This document shows positions 1-9,231 of a DNA stretch of 64,000 nt, piece after piece (the first letter of the stretch is position 1; each line of letters opens with the position of its first letter). Both the position numbers and the translations under genes were made by a program. The DNA comes from Paenibacillus melissococcoides (GTDB lineage Bacteria; Bacillota; Bacilli; Paenibacillales; Paenibacillaceae). The notes under the pieces were generated by a model, which searched no databases, was not told where the DNA came from, and was given only the letters and a program-made list of their open reading frames with translations. Location: positions 62,001 through 126,000 of the forward strand of contig CALYLO010000008.1 of the NCBI GenBank assembly GCA_944800085.1. Direction: 5' to 3'.

Positions 1-1
1 A

Positions 2-205
2 GAAAGCTATTTTCCGCCGGCCTTCGCGACAATGTTCGCCAAGCCGGTCATTGGAATTGTGACCAAAACCGAGCTCGCCCGTACTGAGGAGGATATCGCG
101 CAAGCGAGAGCTTTTCTGCATGCGGCGGGCGCAGAGCGCATTTTCGAGGTCTCAACGGTGGAGAACGTAGGAGTGGACGCTCTTCGGGCTTACTTGGAGG
201 AGTAG
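2..205 (+). CDS. eutP: EutP/PduV family GTPase-like protein, 3' end only
   Basis: The window opens inside this gene; the frame from base 2 gives 67 residues before the TAG at 203-205. The visible part contains KPVIGIVTKTELA, matching the strand and TKxD-type nucleotide-specificity segment of small Ras-like GTPases, here with E where D is usual, and ends in an ISTVENVGVDAL-like helix typical of EutP. EutP is linked to ethanolamine and propanediol microcompartment operons and has been reported to have acetate kinase activity in Salmonella. It lies 51 bases before eutV, which supports the call. The N-terminal P-loop is outside the window. Confidence 0.75.
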   Translation, partial: ESYFPPAFATMFAKPVIGIVTKTELARTEEDIAQARAFLHAAGAERIFEVSTVENVGVDALRAYLEE

Positions 206-256
206 GCGGTTGGTTAGCCGGATACAAGCAAATATCGACATAGAGGTGCATGACAC

Positions 257-829
257 ATGAATGGAAAAATTGTAATAGTCGACGACGAACCTATTACAAG
301 AATGGATATTCGTGAGATGCTGGAAGAGGCGGACTACAACGTAGTAGGCGAAGCTTCTGATGGGTTTGAAGCCATCGAATTATGCAAAAAGCATCTGCCC
401 GATCTGGTCATCCTGGATGTTCAAATGCCCATCCTGGATGGGTTGAAGGCGGGTAAACGAATCATTTCAGAGCAGCTGGCCGGCGGAGTTATTCTCCTGA
501 CCGCGTTCAGCGACAAGCAGACGATTGAAAAAGCAACCTCTATCGGTGCGCTTGGTTATCTGGTGAAGCCGCTAGACGAAAAATCATTCATTCCTATGGT
601 CGAAGTGACCATCGCCAAAGGCAAGGAAATACGCAAGCTGGAACAAAATCTATCGAAGCTGTCGCAGAAGATGGAAGAGCGGAAAGCGGTCGAAAAAGCA
701 AAAGGAATTCTGATGAAGGAAAATGGCTGCACCGAAGAAGAAGCCTATCAGACCTTGCGCAAACTTAGCATGGATCGACGGTGTCCGATGATCGAAATTG
801 CAACAACCATCGTCATTTCCTATGATTGA
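257..829 (+). CDS. eutV: Ethanolamine response regulator with ANTAR RNA-binding domain
   Basis: 190 residues. Residues 1-120 form a receiver domain: acidic pair in VDDEP near residue 9, phospho-acceptor Asp in LVILDVQMP near residue 55, conserved Thr/Ala in LLTAFSD and Lys in YLVKPLD. A coiled linker leads to an ANTAR domain (about residues 130-185) with KAVEKAKGILMKENGCTEEEAY. EutV binds paired hexaloop RNA hairpins and prevents termination when phosphorylated by EutW. The start has a GAGGTG upstream. It overlaps eutW by 8 bases. The likely RNA target is the leader at 2263-2348, before eutA. Confidence 0.95.
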   Translation: MNGKIVIVDDEPITRMDIREMLEEADYNVVGEASDGFEAIELCKKHLPDLVILDVQMPILDGLKAGKRIISEQLAGGVILLTAFSDKQTIEKATSIGALGYLVKPLDEKSFIPMVEVTIAKGKEIRKLEQNLSKLSQKMEERKAVEKAKGILMKENGCTEEEAYQTLRKLSMDRRCPMIEIATTIVISYD

Positions 830-2249
830 GATCAAGGAACGGATTCGGCGGCTGTGCAAGCGGCACACGGTACTGACGGAGGCGGATATTATCCGGCTGA
901 CGGAGATTGCCGAGTCGTTCGAAATGTCCGAAGTGAAGGATGATGTGTTCATCGACGTCCTGTCCAGCATGGGCAATGAGGCGATCGTGGTGTATCACCG
1001 CCGTCCGGATGACGGCAAATCGCTCTACCAGCGCCCGGTCGAAGGCGAGAAGGCGCTGCGCGAGAACGAGCCCGGCGTCTTGCGGACGCTGGAGACCGGA
1101 ATCATGTCGCAGGGGCTCATCGCCAATACGCAGGAAAATCATCTGGTTCGGCAGACGGTGTATCCGATCAAAAATCAAGACGGCGTCATTGCGGTCGTCA
1201 TCTATGAAAAAGATGTGAGCGACAATATTCAAGCCCACTTCAATGTGACGGGATCGCAATACGAAGACGGCGAGATGTCCTCGATGCTGACCGCCATGCT
1301 GCGGTTCAAGGATTCGATCATCAACCAGCTTGAGGATGCCGTTCTCGTCTTCGACAAGCACGGGTTTTTGAAGCTGAAGAACAAGAAGGCGGACGCCTAT
1401 TACCGGAAGCTTGGTTATCTGGAGGATATTCAGGGCCTCCATTATGACAATCTGTCTCTGGATCAGACGACGTTCTCCGACGTGATGAAGCAGTATTCCA
1501 CCTCTCCTTCCTGTCCGTTGACGGCAGACGTGAAGGTGGCCGGATCCTACTATCAGGTGAAGCGGCTGTTCATTGCGGAGCGGGATCTGTGCATCGGCGT
1601 CATCCTGCATGACGTCACGGAGATCAAGCATAAGGAAGCGGAGATTGTCTCCAAGTCGGTGGCTATCCGCGAGATTCATCACCGGGTCAAGAACAATCTG
1701 CAGACCGTGGCGTCCCTGCTCCGCATTCAGGCGCGGCAGTGCGACAGCCCGGAAGCCAAAAAATGCTTGAACGACAGTGTCAGCCGGGTGCTTGCCATCG
1801 CGGCGACCCATGAGCTGCTATCGACGGAGATCGATGCGCAGGTGGACTTGCTTGACGTCATTCGGCTTATCGCTTCGAATATCGAGCGCTGCTTCGTCGA
1901 TTGCAGCAATGTCGCCATCCAGATCGAGACTTCGCAGAGCATCTGCCTGGACAGCGACCGCACGGTCGCGATCGCGCTCATCGTGAGCGAGCTGCTGCAT
2001 AACAGCTATGAGCACGCGTTCGGAGATTGCTCGTACGGCACGATTACGGTGAACGCGCAGTTGGACGGCGGATTGGTTACCGTGGTCGTGGCGGATGACG
2101 GCGCCGGCTTCCCCGTGAAGGACGTGTCCAACAAAAGCTTGGGCTTGTCCATCGTCCGCAGCTATGTGAAGGACAAGCTGAAGGGCAAGCTTGACATCGA
2201 GTCCGGCCCGTCGAAGGGCACCATCGTGACGTTCACCTTCAAAAAATAA
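822..2249 (+). CDS. eutW: Ethanolamine sensor histidine kinase EutW
   Basis: The ATG at 822 overlaps the eutV stop; a longer reading from a TTG at 798 lacks support. About 475 residues and no clear membrane segment, so a cytosolic sensor. N-terminal half is a GAF/PAS-like sensory part, followed by a HisKA_2 dimerisation domain with the phospho-acceptor in REIHHRVKNNLQTVASLL and a HATPase domain with N box near SELLHNSYEHAF and G box in VADDGAGFP. EutW autophosphorylates in response to ethanolamine and passes phosphate to EutV. Translational coupling with eutV agrees with a two-component pair. Confidence 0.94.
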   Translation: MIEIKERIRRLCKRHTVLTEADIIRLTEIAESFEMSEVKDDVFIDVLSSMGNEAIVVYHRRPDDGKSLYQRPVEGEKALRENEPGVLRTLETGIMSQGLIANTQENHLVRQTVYPIKNQDGVIAVVIYEKDVSDNIQAHFNVTGSQYEDGEMSSMLTAMLRFKDSIINQLEDAVLVFDKHGFLKLKNKKADAYYRKLGYLEDIQGLHYDNLSLDQTTFSDVMKQYSTSPSCPLTADVKVAGSYYQVKRLFIAERDLCIGVILHDVTEIKHKEAEIVSKSVAIREIHHRVKNNLQTVASLLRIQARQCDSPEAKKCLNDSVSRVLAIAATHELLSTEIDAQVDLLDVIRLIASNIERCFVDCSNVAIQIETSQSICLDSDRTVAIALIVSELLHNSYEHAFGDCSYGTITVNAQLDGGLVTVVVADDGAGFPVKDVSNKSLGLSIVRSYVKDKLKGKLDIESGPSKGTIVTFTFKK

Positions 2250-2262
2250 ATACGAAACCGGG

Positions 2263-2348
2263 CTACAAGGATGTAGTTCTGTAAGCAAAGAGGCTTAAGG
2301 TTACCCATTCCCGTTCAAGCGGGAGGGGATATAACTTTAAGCCTTTTT
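2263..2348 (+). promoter_or_regulatory. ANTAR (EutV) dual-hairpin antiterminator plus intrinsic terminator before eutA
   Basis: P1 is CTAC-[AAGGAT]-GTAG at 2263-2276 and P2 is TAAGC-[AAAGAG]-GCTTA at 2282-2297. Both loops are six bases with A at position 1 and G at position 4, the published EutV recognition rule. The 3' arm of P2 is also the start of a 13-bp terminator stem, 2291-2303 paired with 2332-2344 (one G-U pair), followed by five Ts. P2 and the terminator therefore exclude each other. Bound EutV would hold P2 and let transcription enter eutABC. A small inner hairpin (TCCCG/CGGGA) sits in the terminator loop. Confidence 0.9.
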
Positions 2349-2388
2349 GCGTGCATATATGTGTATCAAGCGACGGGAGGGGAGAGAC

Positions 2389-3819
2389 GTGAACGAGCAA
2401 CTGCTAAGCGTTGGCATCGATATGGGAACCTCGACGACCCAGCTCGTGCTGTCGAAGCTGCATATTCAGAACCTGGCATCGTCCTTTTCGGTGCCCCGCT
2501 TGGTCATTACGGATAAAGAAGTGGTCTACCGGAGCGATATCTGCTTCACGCCCGTGCTGGCGGACAACCGGATCGACGCCGGGCAAATCCAGTCGTTCGT
2601 GCAGGAGCAGTACCGGAAAGCCGGCATCCGCAAGGAAGACATCCAGACCGGCGCCGTCATCATTACCGGCGAGACGGCCCGCAAGGACAATGCCAATGAA
2701 GTGCTGCAGTCGTTAAGCGGCTTCGCCGGAGACTTCGTGGTCGCCACCGCGGGCCCGGACCTGGAAAGCATCATTGCCGCCAAAGGCGCGGGAGCCCATA
2801 CGTATTCCAAAGAGCACTCGACGTCCATCGTCAATATCGACATTGGCGGGGGGACCAGCAATCTGGCCTTGTTCGCCGACGGGGAGCTGCTGGACACGGG
2901 CTGTCTCGACATCGGGGGCCGCCTGATCAAGGTCGACCAACGGACGCACGAGATTACGTATATCGCGCCGAAGATCAAGCAGCTCGCGGAACGAAGGGGA
3001 TTGCAGCTGGCTCTTGGGCAGCAGGTGACGCCGGCCGCGCTGGAGCCGATCATCGGGGAGATGGTGAAGCTGCTCGAGGAAAGCGTCGGGCTCCGCCCGC
3101 CGGGTGATTTCTACGATACAATCGTCACCAACAAAGGGCTGAAGCTCGACCGGGACATTCCGTGCATCTCCTTCTCCGGAGGGGTGGCCGATTACGTGTA
3201 CCAGGAAGCGGCGGGCGATGTGTTCCAGTATGGAGATATCGGGATTCTGCTCGGGAGAGCGATTGCCGCTTCCCCGTTGACGCAGCGGTTGACCGTGGCG
3301 CGCTCGGCCGAGACCATCCGGGCGACCGTAGTCGGAGCCGGCTCCCATACGACGGAGATTAGCGGAAGCACGATTACCTACACGGAAGAGAGCTTCCCGA
3401 TCAAGAACATTCCGATTCTGAAGCTTGCGTCGGCGGATGAATCGGAGAGCGCCGAGGCGCTGGCTCACGCTATCGCCGACAAATTGAACTGGTTCAAGCT
3501 CAACAATGATCTGCAGCGGGTCGCCATCGCCTTGGAAGGGAAGAAGAATCCGAGCTTCCATGAGGTGCAGAAGTATGCGCGCGGCTTGCGCGAAGGCATG
3601 GCGGAGCTGCTGGAAAGGGAGTACCCGCTTATCGTGATTGTCCATCACGATATGGCGAAGGTGCTGGGACAGACGCTGTACGCCCTGCTGGATTACAAGA
3701 AGGATGTCGTCTGCATCGACAGCGTGCAGGTCGACAACGGCGACTATATCGACATCGGCAAGCCGATTGCGGAGGGCAAGGTATTGCCTGTCGTCATCAA
3801 GACGCTTGTGTTTCATTAA
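2389..3819 (+). CDS. eutA: Ethanolamine ammonia-lyase reactivating factor EutA
   Basis: Start chosen at GTG 2389, a few bases after GGGAGGGG; the frame continues upstream only into the terminator. 476 residues, usual EutA length. Actin/Hsp70-like ATPase fold: phosphate-1 loop GIDMGTSTTQ at residues 8-17, and DIGGGTSNLALF near residue 155. EutA exchanges damaged cobalamin for fresh AdoCbl in the lyase, using ATP. It is the first gene behind the EutV-controlled terminator and is directly followed by eutB and eutC, its client. Confidence 0.95.
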   Translation: MNEQLLSVGIDMGTSTTQLVLSKLHIQNLASSFSVPRLVITDKEVVYRSDICFTPVLADNRIDAGQIQSFVQEQYRKAGIRKEDIQTGAVIITGETARKDNANEVLQSLSGFAGDFVVATAGPDLESIIAAKGAGAHTYSKEHSTSIVNIDIGGGTSNLALFADGELLDTGCLDIGGRLIKVDQRTHEITYIAPKIKQLAERRGLQLALGQQVTPAALEPIIGEMVKLLEESVGLRPPGDFYDTIVTNKGLKLDRDIPCISFSGGVADYVYQEAAGDVFQYGDIGILLGRAIAASPLTQRLTVARSAETIRATVVGAGSHTTEISGSTITYTEESFPIKNIPILKLASADESESAEALAHAIADKLNWFKLNNDLQRVAIALEGKKNPSFHEVQKYARGLREGMAELLEREYPLIVIVHHDMAKVLGQTLYALLDYKKDVVCIDSVQVDNGDYIDIGKPIAEGKVLPVVIKTLVFH

Positions 3820-3867
3820 TCGAGGTTGAACCAATCCACTGGGTCGCATTTGAAAGGAGGAGCTTTT

Positions 3868-5232
3868 GTGATTTTAAAAACGAGACTGTTCGGCCGCACC
3901 TATCAGTTCAAAACGCTGATGGAAGTGATGGCCAAAGCGAATGAAGAAAAATCAGGGGATATGCTGGCCGGACTCGGGGCCACGTCTTCGGAAGAGCGCG
4001 TGGCCGCCAAGGTGGTGCTGTCCCAGATTACGCTGAAGGACTTGCGCAACAATCCTGCGGTTCCTTACGAGCAGGACGAGGTTACCCGCATTATTCAGGA
4101 CCAGGTCAATGAGCGCATTTACAGCGAGATTCAGAACTGGACCGTGGAAGAGCTGCGGGAGTGGATTCTGGACGATAACACGACCGAACAAGATATCAAG
4201 CGCGTCTCCCGCGGGCTGACCGCCGAGATGATCGCCGCGGTCGCCAAAATCATGTCCAACCTCGACCTGATGTACGGGGCGAAGAAGATTCGGGTGACGG
4301 CCCGCGCCAATACGACGATCGGCCGTCCGGGCACGTTGTCGGCCCGCCTGCAGCCGAACCACCCGACCGACGATCCGGACGGCATCATGGCTTCCTTGAT
4401 GGAAGGCTTGACGTTCGGCATCGGGGACGCGGTATTGGGGCTGAATCCGGTCGACGACTCCGTCGAGAGCGTAACGCGCGTCCTGAAGCGGTTCGAGGAG
4501 TTCCGCCAGAAGTGGGAGATTCCGACGCAGACCTGCGTGCTGGCCCATGTCACCACCCAGATGGAAGCCGTCAAGCGCGGCGCGCCGACCGGCCTTATCT
4601 TCCAATCGATCGCCGGCTCGGAGAAAGGCAACGCGGCATTCGGCTTCAACGCCGCCACGATCGAGGAAGCGCAGCAGCTCGTGCTGAAGCATGGCCAAGT
4701 GTCCGGTCCGGACGTGATGTACTTCGAGACGGGCCAAGGCTCGGAGCTGTCTTCCGAAGCCCACCACGGAATCGACCAGGTGACGATGGAAGCGCGCTGC
4801 TACGGCTTCGCCAAGCGGTTCAACCCGTTCCTCGTCAACACGGTCGTCGGGTTCATCGGACCTGAATATCTGTACGACGCGAAGCAGGTTATCCGCGCCG
4901 GGCTGGAGGATCACTTCATGGGCAAGCTGACGGGCATCTCCATGGGCTGCGACGCTTGCTACACGAACCATATGAAGGCCGATCAGAACGACCTGGAAAA
5001 TCTGGCGGTGCTGCTGACGACGGCAGGCTGCAACTTCTTCATGGGCATCCCGCACGGCGACGATGTCATGCTGAACTATCAGACGACCGGCTATCACGAG
5101 ACCGCGACGCTGCGCGAATTGCTTGGCCTGCGTCCGATCCGGGAGTTCGAGCAGTGGATGGAGAAAATGGGCTTCATCGAAAATGGCAAGCTGACGAAAA
5201 AAGCCGGGGACGCGTCAGTGTTTCTCAAGTAA
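3868..5232 (+). CDS. eutB: Ethanolamine ammonia-lyase large subunit
   Basis: GTG 3868 is chosen because AAAGGAGG lies 5-10 bases before it; this gives 454 residues, close to the 453 of characterised EutB. TIM-barrel subunit that binds substrate and, with EutC, AdoCbl; it converts ethanolamine to acetaldehyde and ammonia. Family segments are clear throughout, for example IGRPGTLSARLQPNHPTDD, FETGQGSELSSEAHHG and MGCDACYTNHMKADQND. Placed between reactivase and small subunit. No lesion seen. Confidence 0.97.
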   Translation: MILKTRLFGRTYQFKTLMEVMAKANEEKSGDMLAGLGATSSEERVAAKVVLSQITLKDLRNNPAVPYEQDEVTRIIQDQVNERIYSEIQNWTVEELREWILDDNTTEQDIKRVSRGLTAEMIAAVAKIMSNLDLMYGAKKIRVTARANTTIGRPGTLSARLQPNHPTDDPDGIMASLMEGLTFGIGDAVLGLNPVDDSVESVTRVLKRFEEFRQKWEIPTQTCVLAHVTTQMEAVKRGAPTGLIFQSIAGSEKGNAAFGFNAATIEEAQQLVLKHGQVSGPDVMYFETGQGSELSSEAHHGIDQVTMEARCYGFAKRFNPFLVNTVVGFIGPEYLYDAKQVIRAGLEDHFMGKLTGISMGCDACYTNHMKADQNDLENLAVLLTTAGCNFFMGIPHGDDVMLNYQTTGYHETATLRELLGLRPIREFEQWMEKMGFIENGKLTKKAGDASVFLK

Positions 5233-5250
5233 GGAAAGGGGGAAGCTCTC

Positions 5251-6225
5251 ATGAATGAAAAAGACCTGAAATCGATGATTGAATCGATTCTGAACGAGAT
5301 GGTAGGCAACCTGCCGCAGGAAGCCGCCAAGCCGGCCCAAGCCGAGGCGCCTGCCCCGCAGGCGGCCGAGCCCGCATCTGCCCCGCAGACGGCGGTGTCC
5401 GAGACGGCTCCGGCCGCGGCCATGCAGATGGCGCTGCCTGAGGAAGAGCAAGAGGACAGCGGCGAATGTCTGGACGATATTACGGAGATCGACCTGCGCA
5501 AGCAGCTGCTCGTTCCCGAACCAGCCGATCGCGAAGGCTACATGAAGATGAAGGAAAAGACGCCGGCCCGCCTCGGCGTATGGCGTGCGGGTCCGCGCTA
5601 CAAAACCATTACGACGCTGCGGTTCCGCGCTGACCACGCCGCCGCTCAGGATGCCGTATTCTCTTACGTGTCCGAGGATTTCGTGAAGGAAATGAATCTG
5701 GTGGCGATCGAGACGATGTGCCGGGACAAGGATGAATACATTACCCGGCCGGATCTGGGGCGCCAGTTCTCCGCAGAGACGATTGAATATATTAAGCAGC
5801 ACACGGCCAAGGGCGCCAAGGTGCAGATTATGGTTGGCGATGGACTGAGCTCGGCCGCGATCGAAGCCAATCTGCGCGACATCGTGCCGGCGATCACCCA
5901 AGGTCTCAAGATGTATGGCATTGAGACCGGCAATATTTTGTTCGTCAAGCACTGCCGCGTGCCATCGATGGATGTCATCGGCGACGTCACCGAGGCTGAC
6001 GTGGTCTGCCTCCTGGTCGGGGAGCGTCCGGGTCTCGTTACGGCGGAATCGATGAGCGCCTACATTGCCTATAAGCCGACGGCCGGCATGCCGGAAGCGC
6101 GGCGCACGGTGATTTCCAACATCCACTCGGGCGGAACGCCTGCGGTTGAAGCGGGCGCGCATATCGCCGAATTGATTAAGACGATGATTGACCGCAAAGC
6201 GTCGGGGATTGATTTGAAACTGTAG
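5251..6225 (+). CDS. eutC: Ethanolamine ammonia-lyase small subunit with N-terminal targeting helix
   Basis: 324 residues, longer than the roughly 295 of enterobacterial EutC. The extra length is an N-terminal amphipathic helix (KDLKSMIESILNEMV, residues 4-18) and an Ala/Pro/Glu-rich linker to about residue 75. This is the layout of microcompartment encapsulation peptides. The globular part begins near CLDDITEIDLRKQLLVPEP and carries the AdoCbl-binding region (VQIMVGDGLSSAAIEAN, SNIHSGGTPAVEAGAHIAEL). RBS AAGGAAAGGGGG lies upstream; eutB ends 18 bases before. Confidence 0.96.
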   Translation: MNEKDLKSMIESILNEMVGNLPQEAAKPAQAEAPAPQAAEPASAPQTAVSETAPAAAMQMALPEEEQEDSGECLDDITEIDLRKQLLVPEPADREGYMKMKEKTPARLGVWRAGPRYKTITTLRFRADHAAAQDAVFSYVSEDFVKEMNLVAIETMCRDKDEYITRPDLGRQFSAETIEYIKQHTAKGAKVQIMVGDGLSSAAIEANLRDIVPAITQGLKMYGIETGNILFVKHCRVPSMDVIGDVTEADVVCLLVGERPGLVTAESMSAYIAYKPTAGMPEARRTVISNIHSGGTPAVEAGAHIAELIKTMIDRKASGIDLKL

Positions 6226-6260
6226 AGGTTGTTCAAATAAGTATTCGCAAGGAGGCTCGT

Positions 6261-6914
6261 ATGAGAAACGATCCGATTCATGCCAAGGTGTTAGGCGTCA
6301 AGCTGATTCCCAATGTAAGTCCGGATCTGGCTGGCACGCTGGAGCTGAAGCCGCATCATAAAAGCCTGGGGATCCTTACCGCCGACATTGACGATGTCAC
6401 CTATACCGCCCTGGACGAAGCGACCAAAGCGGCTGCCGTCGATGTCGTCTATGCGCGAAGCATGTACGCCGGTTCGGCCAATGCTTCGACGAAGCTGGCG
6501 GGCGAGGTCATCGGGATATTGGCCGGCCCCAGCCCGGAGGAAGTGCGCAGCGGCTTGAACGCCGCCGTTGATTATATCGAGAACGGCGCTCATTTCGTCA
6601 GCGCCAATGAGGATGACAGCATCACGTATTTCGCCCATTGCGTCTCCCGTACAGGAAGCTATTTGTCCCAGACCGCCAACATCAAGGAAGGGGAAGCGCT
6701 GGCGTATCTCATCGCCCCTCCGCTGGAAGCGATGTATGCGATCGATGCGGCGCTGAAGGCCGCTGATGTAACGATGGCCGCCTTCTTCGGCCCTCCTTCC
6801 GAGACCAACTTCGCCGGCGCCTTGCTGACGGGCAGCCAGTCTGCCTGCAAGGCGGCATGCGACGCGTTCGCGGACGCTGTCCAGTTCGTCGCGGACAACC
6901 CGGCGAGCTATTAA
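6261..6914 (+). CDS. eutL: Microcompartment shell protein EutL (tandem BMC, trimer)
   Basis: 217 residues, normal for EutL. Two circularly permuted BMC domains make a trimeric pseudo-hexagon with a gated pore for cofactors and substrates; ethanolamine binding to EutL is known. Recognised from SLGILTADIDDVTYTALDEA, an Ala-rich second half (EALAYLIAPPLEAMYAID) and ending FVADNPASY. Strong GGAGG precedes the ATG. It is followed 11 bases later by a single-domain BMC gene, so shell genes cluster straight after the lyase. Confidence 0.94.
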   Translation: MRNDPIHAKVLGVKLIPNVSPDLAGTLELKPHHKSLGILTADIDDVTYTALDEATKAAAVDVVYARSMYAGSANASTKLAGEVIGILAGPSPEEVRSGLNAAVDYIENGAHFVSANEDDSITYFAHCVSRTGSYLSQTANIKEGEALAYLIAPPLEAMYAIDAALKAADVTMAAFFGPPSETNFAGALLTGSQSACKAACDAFADAVQFVADNPASY

Positions 6915-6925
6915 GGTAGCGGCCC

Positions 6926-7600
6926 ATGAGACATAACGCGTTAGGGTTGGTGGAAGTCAGAGGCTATCTGGGAGCCATCGCCGCGGCGGATGCCGCCTTG
7001 AAAGCGGCGAGCGTCACCTGCATCGGCGCGGAGATCGTCAAGGGCGGATTGGTGACGGTCAAGCTGAGCGGCGACGTCGGCGCCGTGCAGGCTGCCGTGG
7101 AAGCGGGAGCCGAGGCGGCGAAGCAGTTAAATGTGCTGCTGACAAGGCATGTCATTGCGCGTCTGCATGAGGAGACGGCCGCCATGGTGGCGGGTCCGGA
7201 GGACGCAGACGCCAATCAGCCGCAGGCTGCCGCCGAGGAGGCAGCCCCCGCCGGAGACGAAGCGCCGGCGGGCGAGGAAGCCGCGGCAACGTCTTCAGCC
7301 GCGGAGGAAGCAGCGGAAGCGCCTGCGGCTGAGGCTAAGGCTGAGGCGAGCGCCGCAGCGCCGGCAGGGGAGAGCGCAGCGGCAAGCAAGGCGGAAGCCG
7401 CGGTCCAACCGGATTCCGGCCGGACCGACAGCGTATCTGCGCCTGCCGCCAAGGCCGAAGCGCCTGCGCCGGCTGCCGATATGAAGGCAAGCGGGCCAAG
7501 CGCGCAGCCAAGCCGAACCGATGCGCACACGCCGCGCAAAGATACGGCCGCCGCGCCGGCAGCGAAACGAGCGAAGAAAACGAAAAAAGCCACCTCGTAA
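6926..7600 (+). CDS. BMC-H shell protein with long Ala/Glu/Pro-rich basic-ended tail (EutK-position)
   Basis: 224 residues. Residues 1-90 are a standard BMC domain (ALGLVEVRGYLGAIAAADAAL, GLVTVKLSGDVGAVQAAVEAG). Residues about 95-205 are low complexity (Ala, Glu, Pro, Ser, Thr), and the last 15 or so are strongly basic (KRAKKTKKATS). E. coli EutK also has one BMC domain plus a C-terminal extension, a winged helix there; none is recognisable here. The basic end could bind nucleic acid or acidic lumen partners; this is inference. The tail DNA is repetitive and very GC-rich, so its length may vary between strains. Confidence 0.85.
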   Translation: MRHNALGLVEVRGYLGAIAAADAALKAASVTCIGAEIVKGGLVTVKLSGDVGAVQAAVEAGAEAAKQLNVLLTRHVIARLHEETAAMVAGPEDADANQPQAAAEEAAPAGDEAPAGEEAAATSSAAEEAAEAPAAEAKAEASAAAPAGESAAASKAEAAVQPDSGRTDSVSAPAAKAEAPAPAADMKASGPSAQPSRTDAHTPRKDTAAAPAAKRAKKTKKATS

Positions 7601-7629
7601 CAAAAAAGTAATGGAGAGAAGGAGTATTG

Positions 7630-9096
7630 ATGGAAACATTGGATAAAGACCTAAGATCCATTCAAGAAGTCCGCAATCTGATCAAAAAAGCCAAAGAGGC
7701 CCAAGCCCAACTGGCCACGATGTCGCAGGAGCAAATCGACGCGATTGTCAAAGCGATCGCCGATGCGGGCTATCAGAACCGCGAGAAGCTGGCGAAGATG
7801 GCCAATGAAGAAACGGGCTTCGGCCGTTGGCAGGACAAGATCATCAAGAACGCATTCGCTTCGAAGCAAGTGTATGATTCGATTAAGGATATGAAGACGG
7901 TTGGCGTCCTGAAGGATGACAAAGCCCACAAGGTGATGGAGGTGGCCGTGCCTGTCGGCGTCATGGCCGGCCTGATTCCATCCACCAACCCGACATCGAC
8001 CGTCATCTATAAAGCGCTCATCGCGCTGAAAGCCGGAAACAGCATCGTCTTCTCCCCGCATCCGAACGCGCTCAAGTGTATTCTGGAGACGGTGAAGATT
8101 ATTAGCGAAGCGGCCGTGAAGGCAGGCTGTCCGGAAGGCGCGATTGCGGCCATGACCGTTCCGACGATCCAAGGAACCGATCAATTGATGAAGCATGACG
8201 ATGTATCCTTGATTCTCGCTACCGGCGGAACCGCCATGGTCAAAGCGGCTTACTCGTCCGGAACTCCAGCGATCGGCGTCGGCCCGGGCAACGGCCCTGC
8301 CTTTATCGAGAAGAGCGCGAACATTCCGCTTGCGGTCAAGCGCATCATGGACTCCAAAACATTCGACAACGGCACCATCTGCGCCTCGGAGCAATCCGTC
8401 GTCGTCGAAGCCTGCAGCAAGGATGCGGTTATCGCCGAATTCAAGAAGCAGGGCGCTTATTTCCTCTCCGCGGAGGAAGCCGCGCAGCTTGGCAAATTCA
8501 TTATGCGGGCCAATGGCACGATGAACCCGCAAATCGTCGGCCGCAGCGTAGAGCATATCGCGAAGCTGGCGAACCTGGATATTCCGGCGGGCACGCGCGT
8601 GCTGATTGCCGAAGAGACTCGCGTCGGCCGCAACGTTCCGTATTCGCGCGAGAAGCTGGCCCCAATCCTGGCGTTCTACACGGAAGATGGCTGGGAAGCG
8701 GCGTGCGAGCGCTGCATCGAGATTTTGAACGGGGAAGGCGCCGGGCATACGATGGTCATTCATTCCGAGAATGAAGAGATTGTCCGGGAGTTCGCTCTGA
8801 AGAAGCCGGTATCCCGCTTGCTGGTCAATACGCCGGGCACGCTTGGGGGCATCGGCGCGACAACGGCGATTGCGCCTGCGCTTACGCTCGGCTGCGGGGC
8901 CGTCGGCGGAAGCTCGACATCCGACAACATCAGTCCGCTCAACCTGCTCAACATCCGCCGAGTCGCTTACGGGCTTCGAGAAATCGAAGACCTGGCCGAG
9001 AAGCCTGCGGCGCAGACCGAAGCGGCAAGCATCGATCTTGGCGATAAAGAGCAGTTGATTAATATGATCGTCAAACGCATCCTGGCAGAAATGTAA
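7630..9096 (+). CDS. eutE: CoA-acylating acetaldehyde dehydrogenase EutE
   Basis: ATG 7630 follows AGAAGGAG; the TTG three bases earlier is less likely. 488 residues. Oxidises acetaldehyde to acetyl-CoA with NAD+ inside the compartment. Catalytic Cys lies in FDNGTICASEQSVVV (about residue 251). The glycine-rich motif TGGTAMVKAAYSSGTPAIGV is present. The C-terminus ends in an amphipathic helix, KEQLINMIVKRILAEM, after a linker: an encapsulation-peptide look, as in the N-termini of EutC and PduL here. Confidence 0.95.
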   Translation: METLDKDLRSIQEVRNLIKKAKEAQAQLATMSQEQIDAIVKAIADAGYQNREKLAKMANEETGFGRWQDKIIKNAFASKQVYDSIKDMKTVGVLKDDKAHKVMEVAVPVGVMAGLIPSTNPTSTVIYKALIALKAGNSIVFSPHPNALKCILETVKIISEAAVKAGCPEGAIAAMTVPTIQGTDQLMKHDDVSLILATGGTAMVKAAYSSGTPAIGVGPGNGPAFIEKSANIPLAVKRIMDSKTFDNGTICASEQSVVVEACSKDAVIAEFKKQGAYFLSAEEAAQLGKFIMRANGTMNPQIVGRSVEHIAKLANLDIPAGTRVLIAEETRVGRNVPYSREKLAPILAFYTEDGWEAACERCIEILNGEGAGHTMVIHSENEEIVREFALKKPVSRLLVNTPGTLGGIGATTAIAPALTLGCGAVGGSSTSDNISPLNLLNIRRVAYGLREIEDLAEKPAAQTEAASIDLGDKEQLINMIVKRILAEM

Positions 9097-9231
9097 TTCG
9101 AGTGGCAGTTCAAAAAGACGCTTTTGATCACGTTGTGATACAGAAAGCAGCTCGGCATCGAATCTTTAAGTTAACCTGGTTTTTCACAACATTTCATATA
9201 AATTAAACAACTCATTAGGAGGAATTTAATC

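Noticed and set aside
798..821. TTG start for eutW
   Set aside because: ATG 822 overlaps the eutV stop in the usual coupled way; extra residues look non-native.
7216..7661. Minus-strand frames opposite the long BMC tail
   Set aside because: Shadows of Ala/Glu-rich coding DNA; no start signals.
9097..9231. Second ANTAR switch or B12 riboswitch before eutM
   Set aside because: No paired hexaloops with A1 and G4 and no B12-box sequence were seen.
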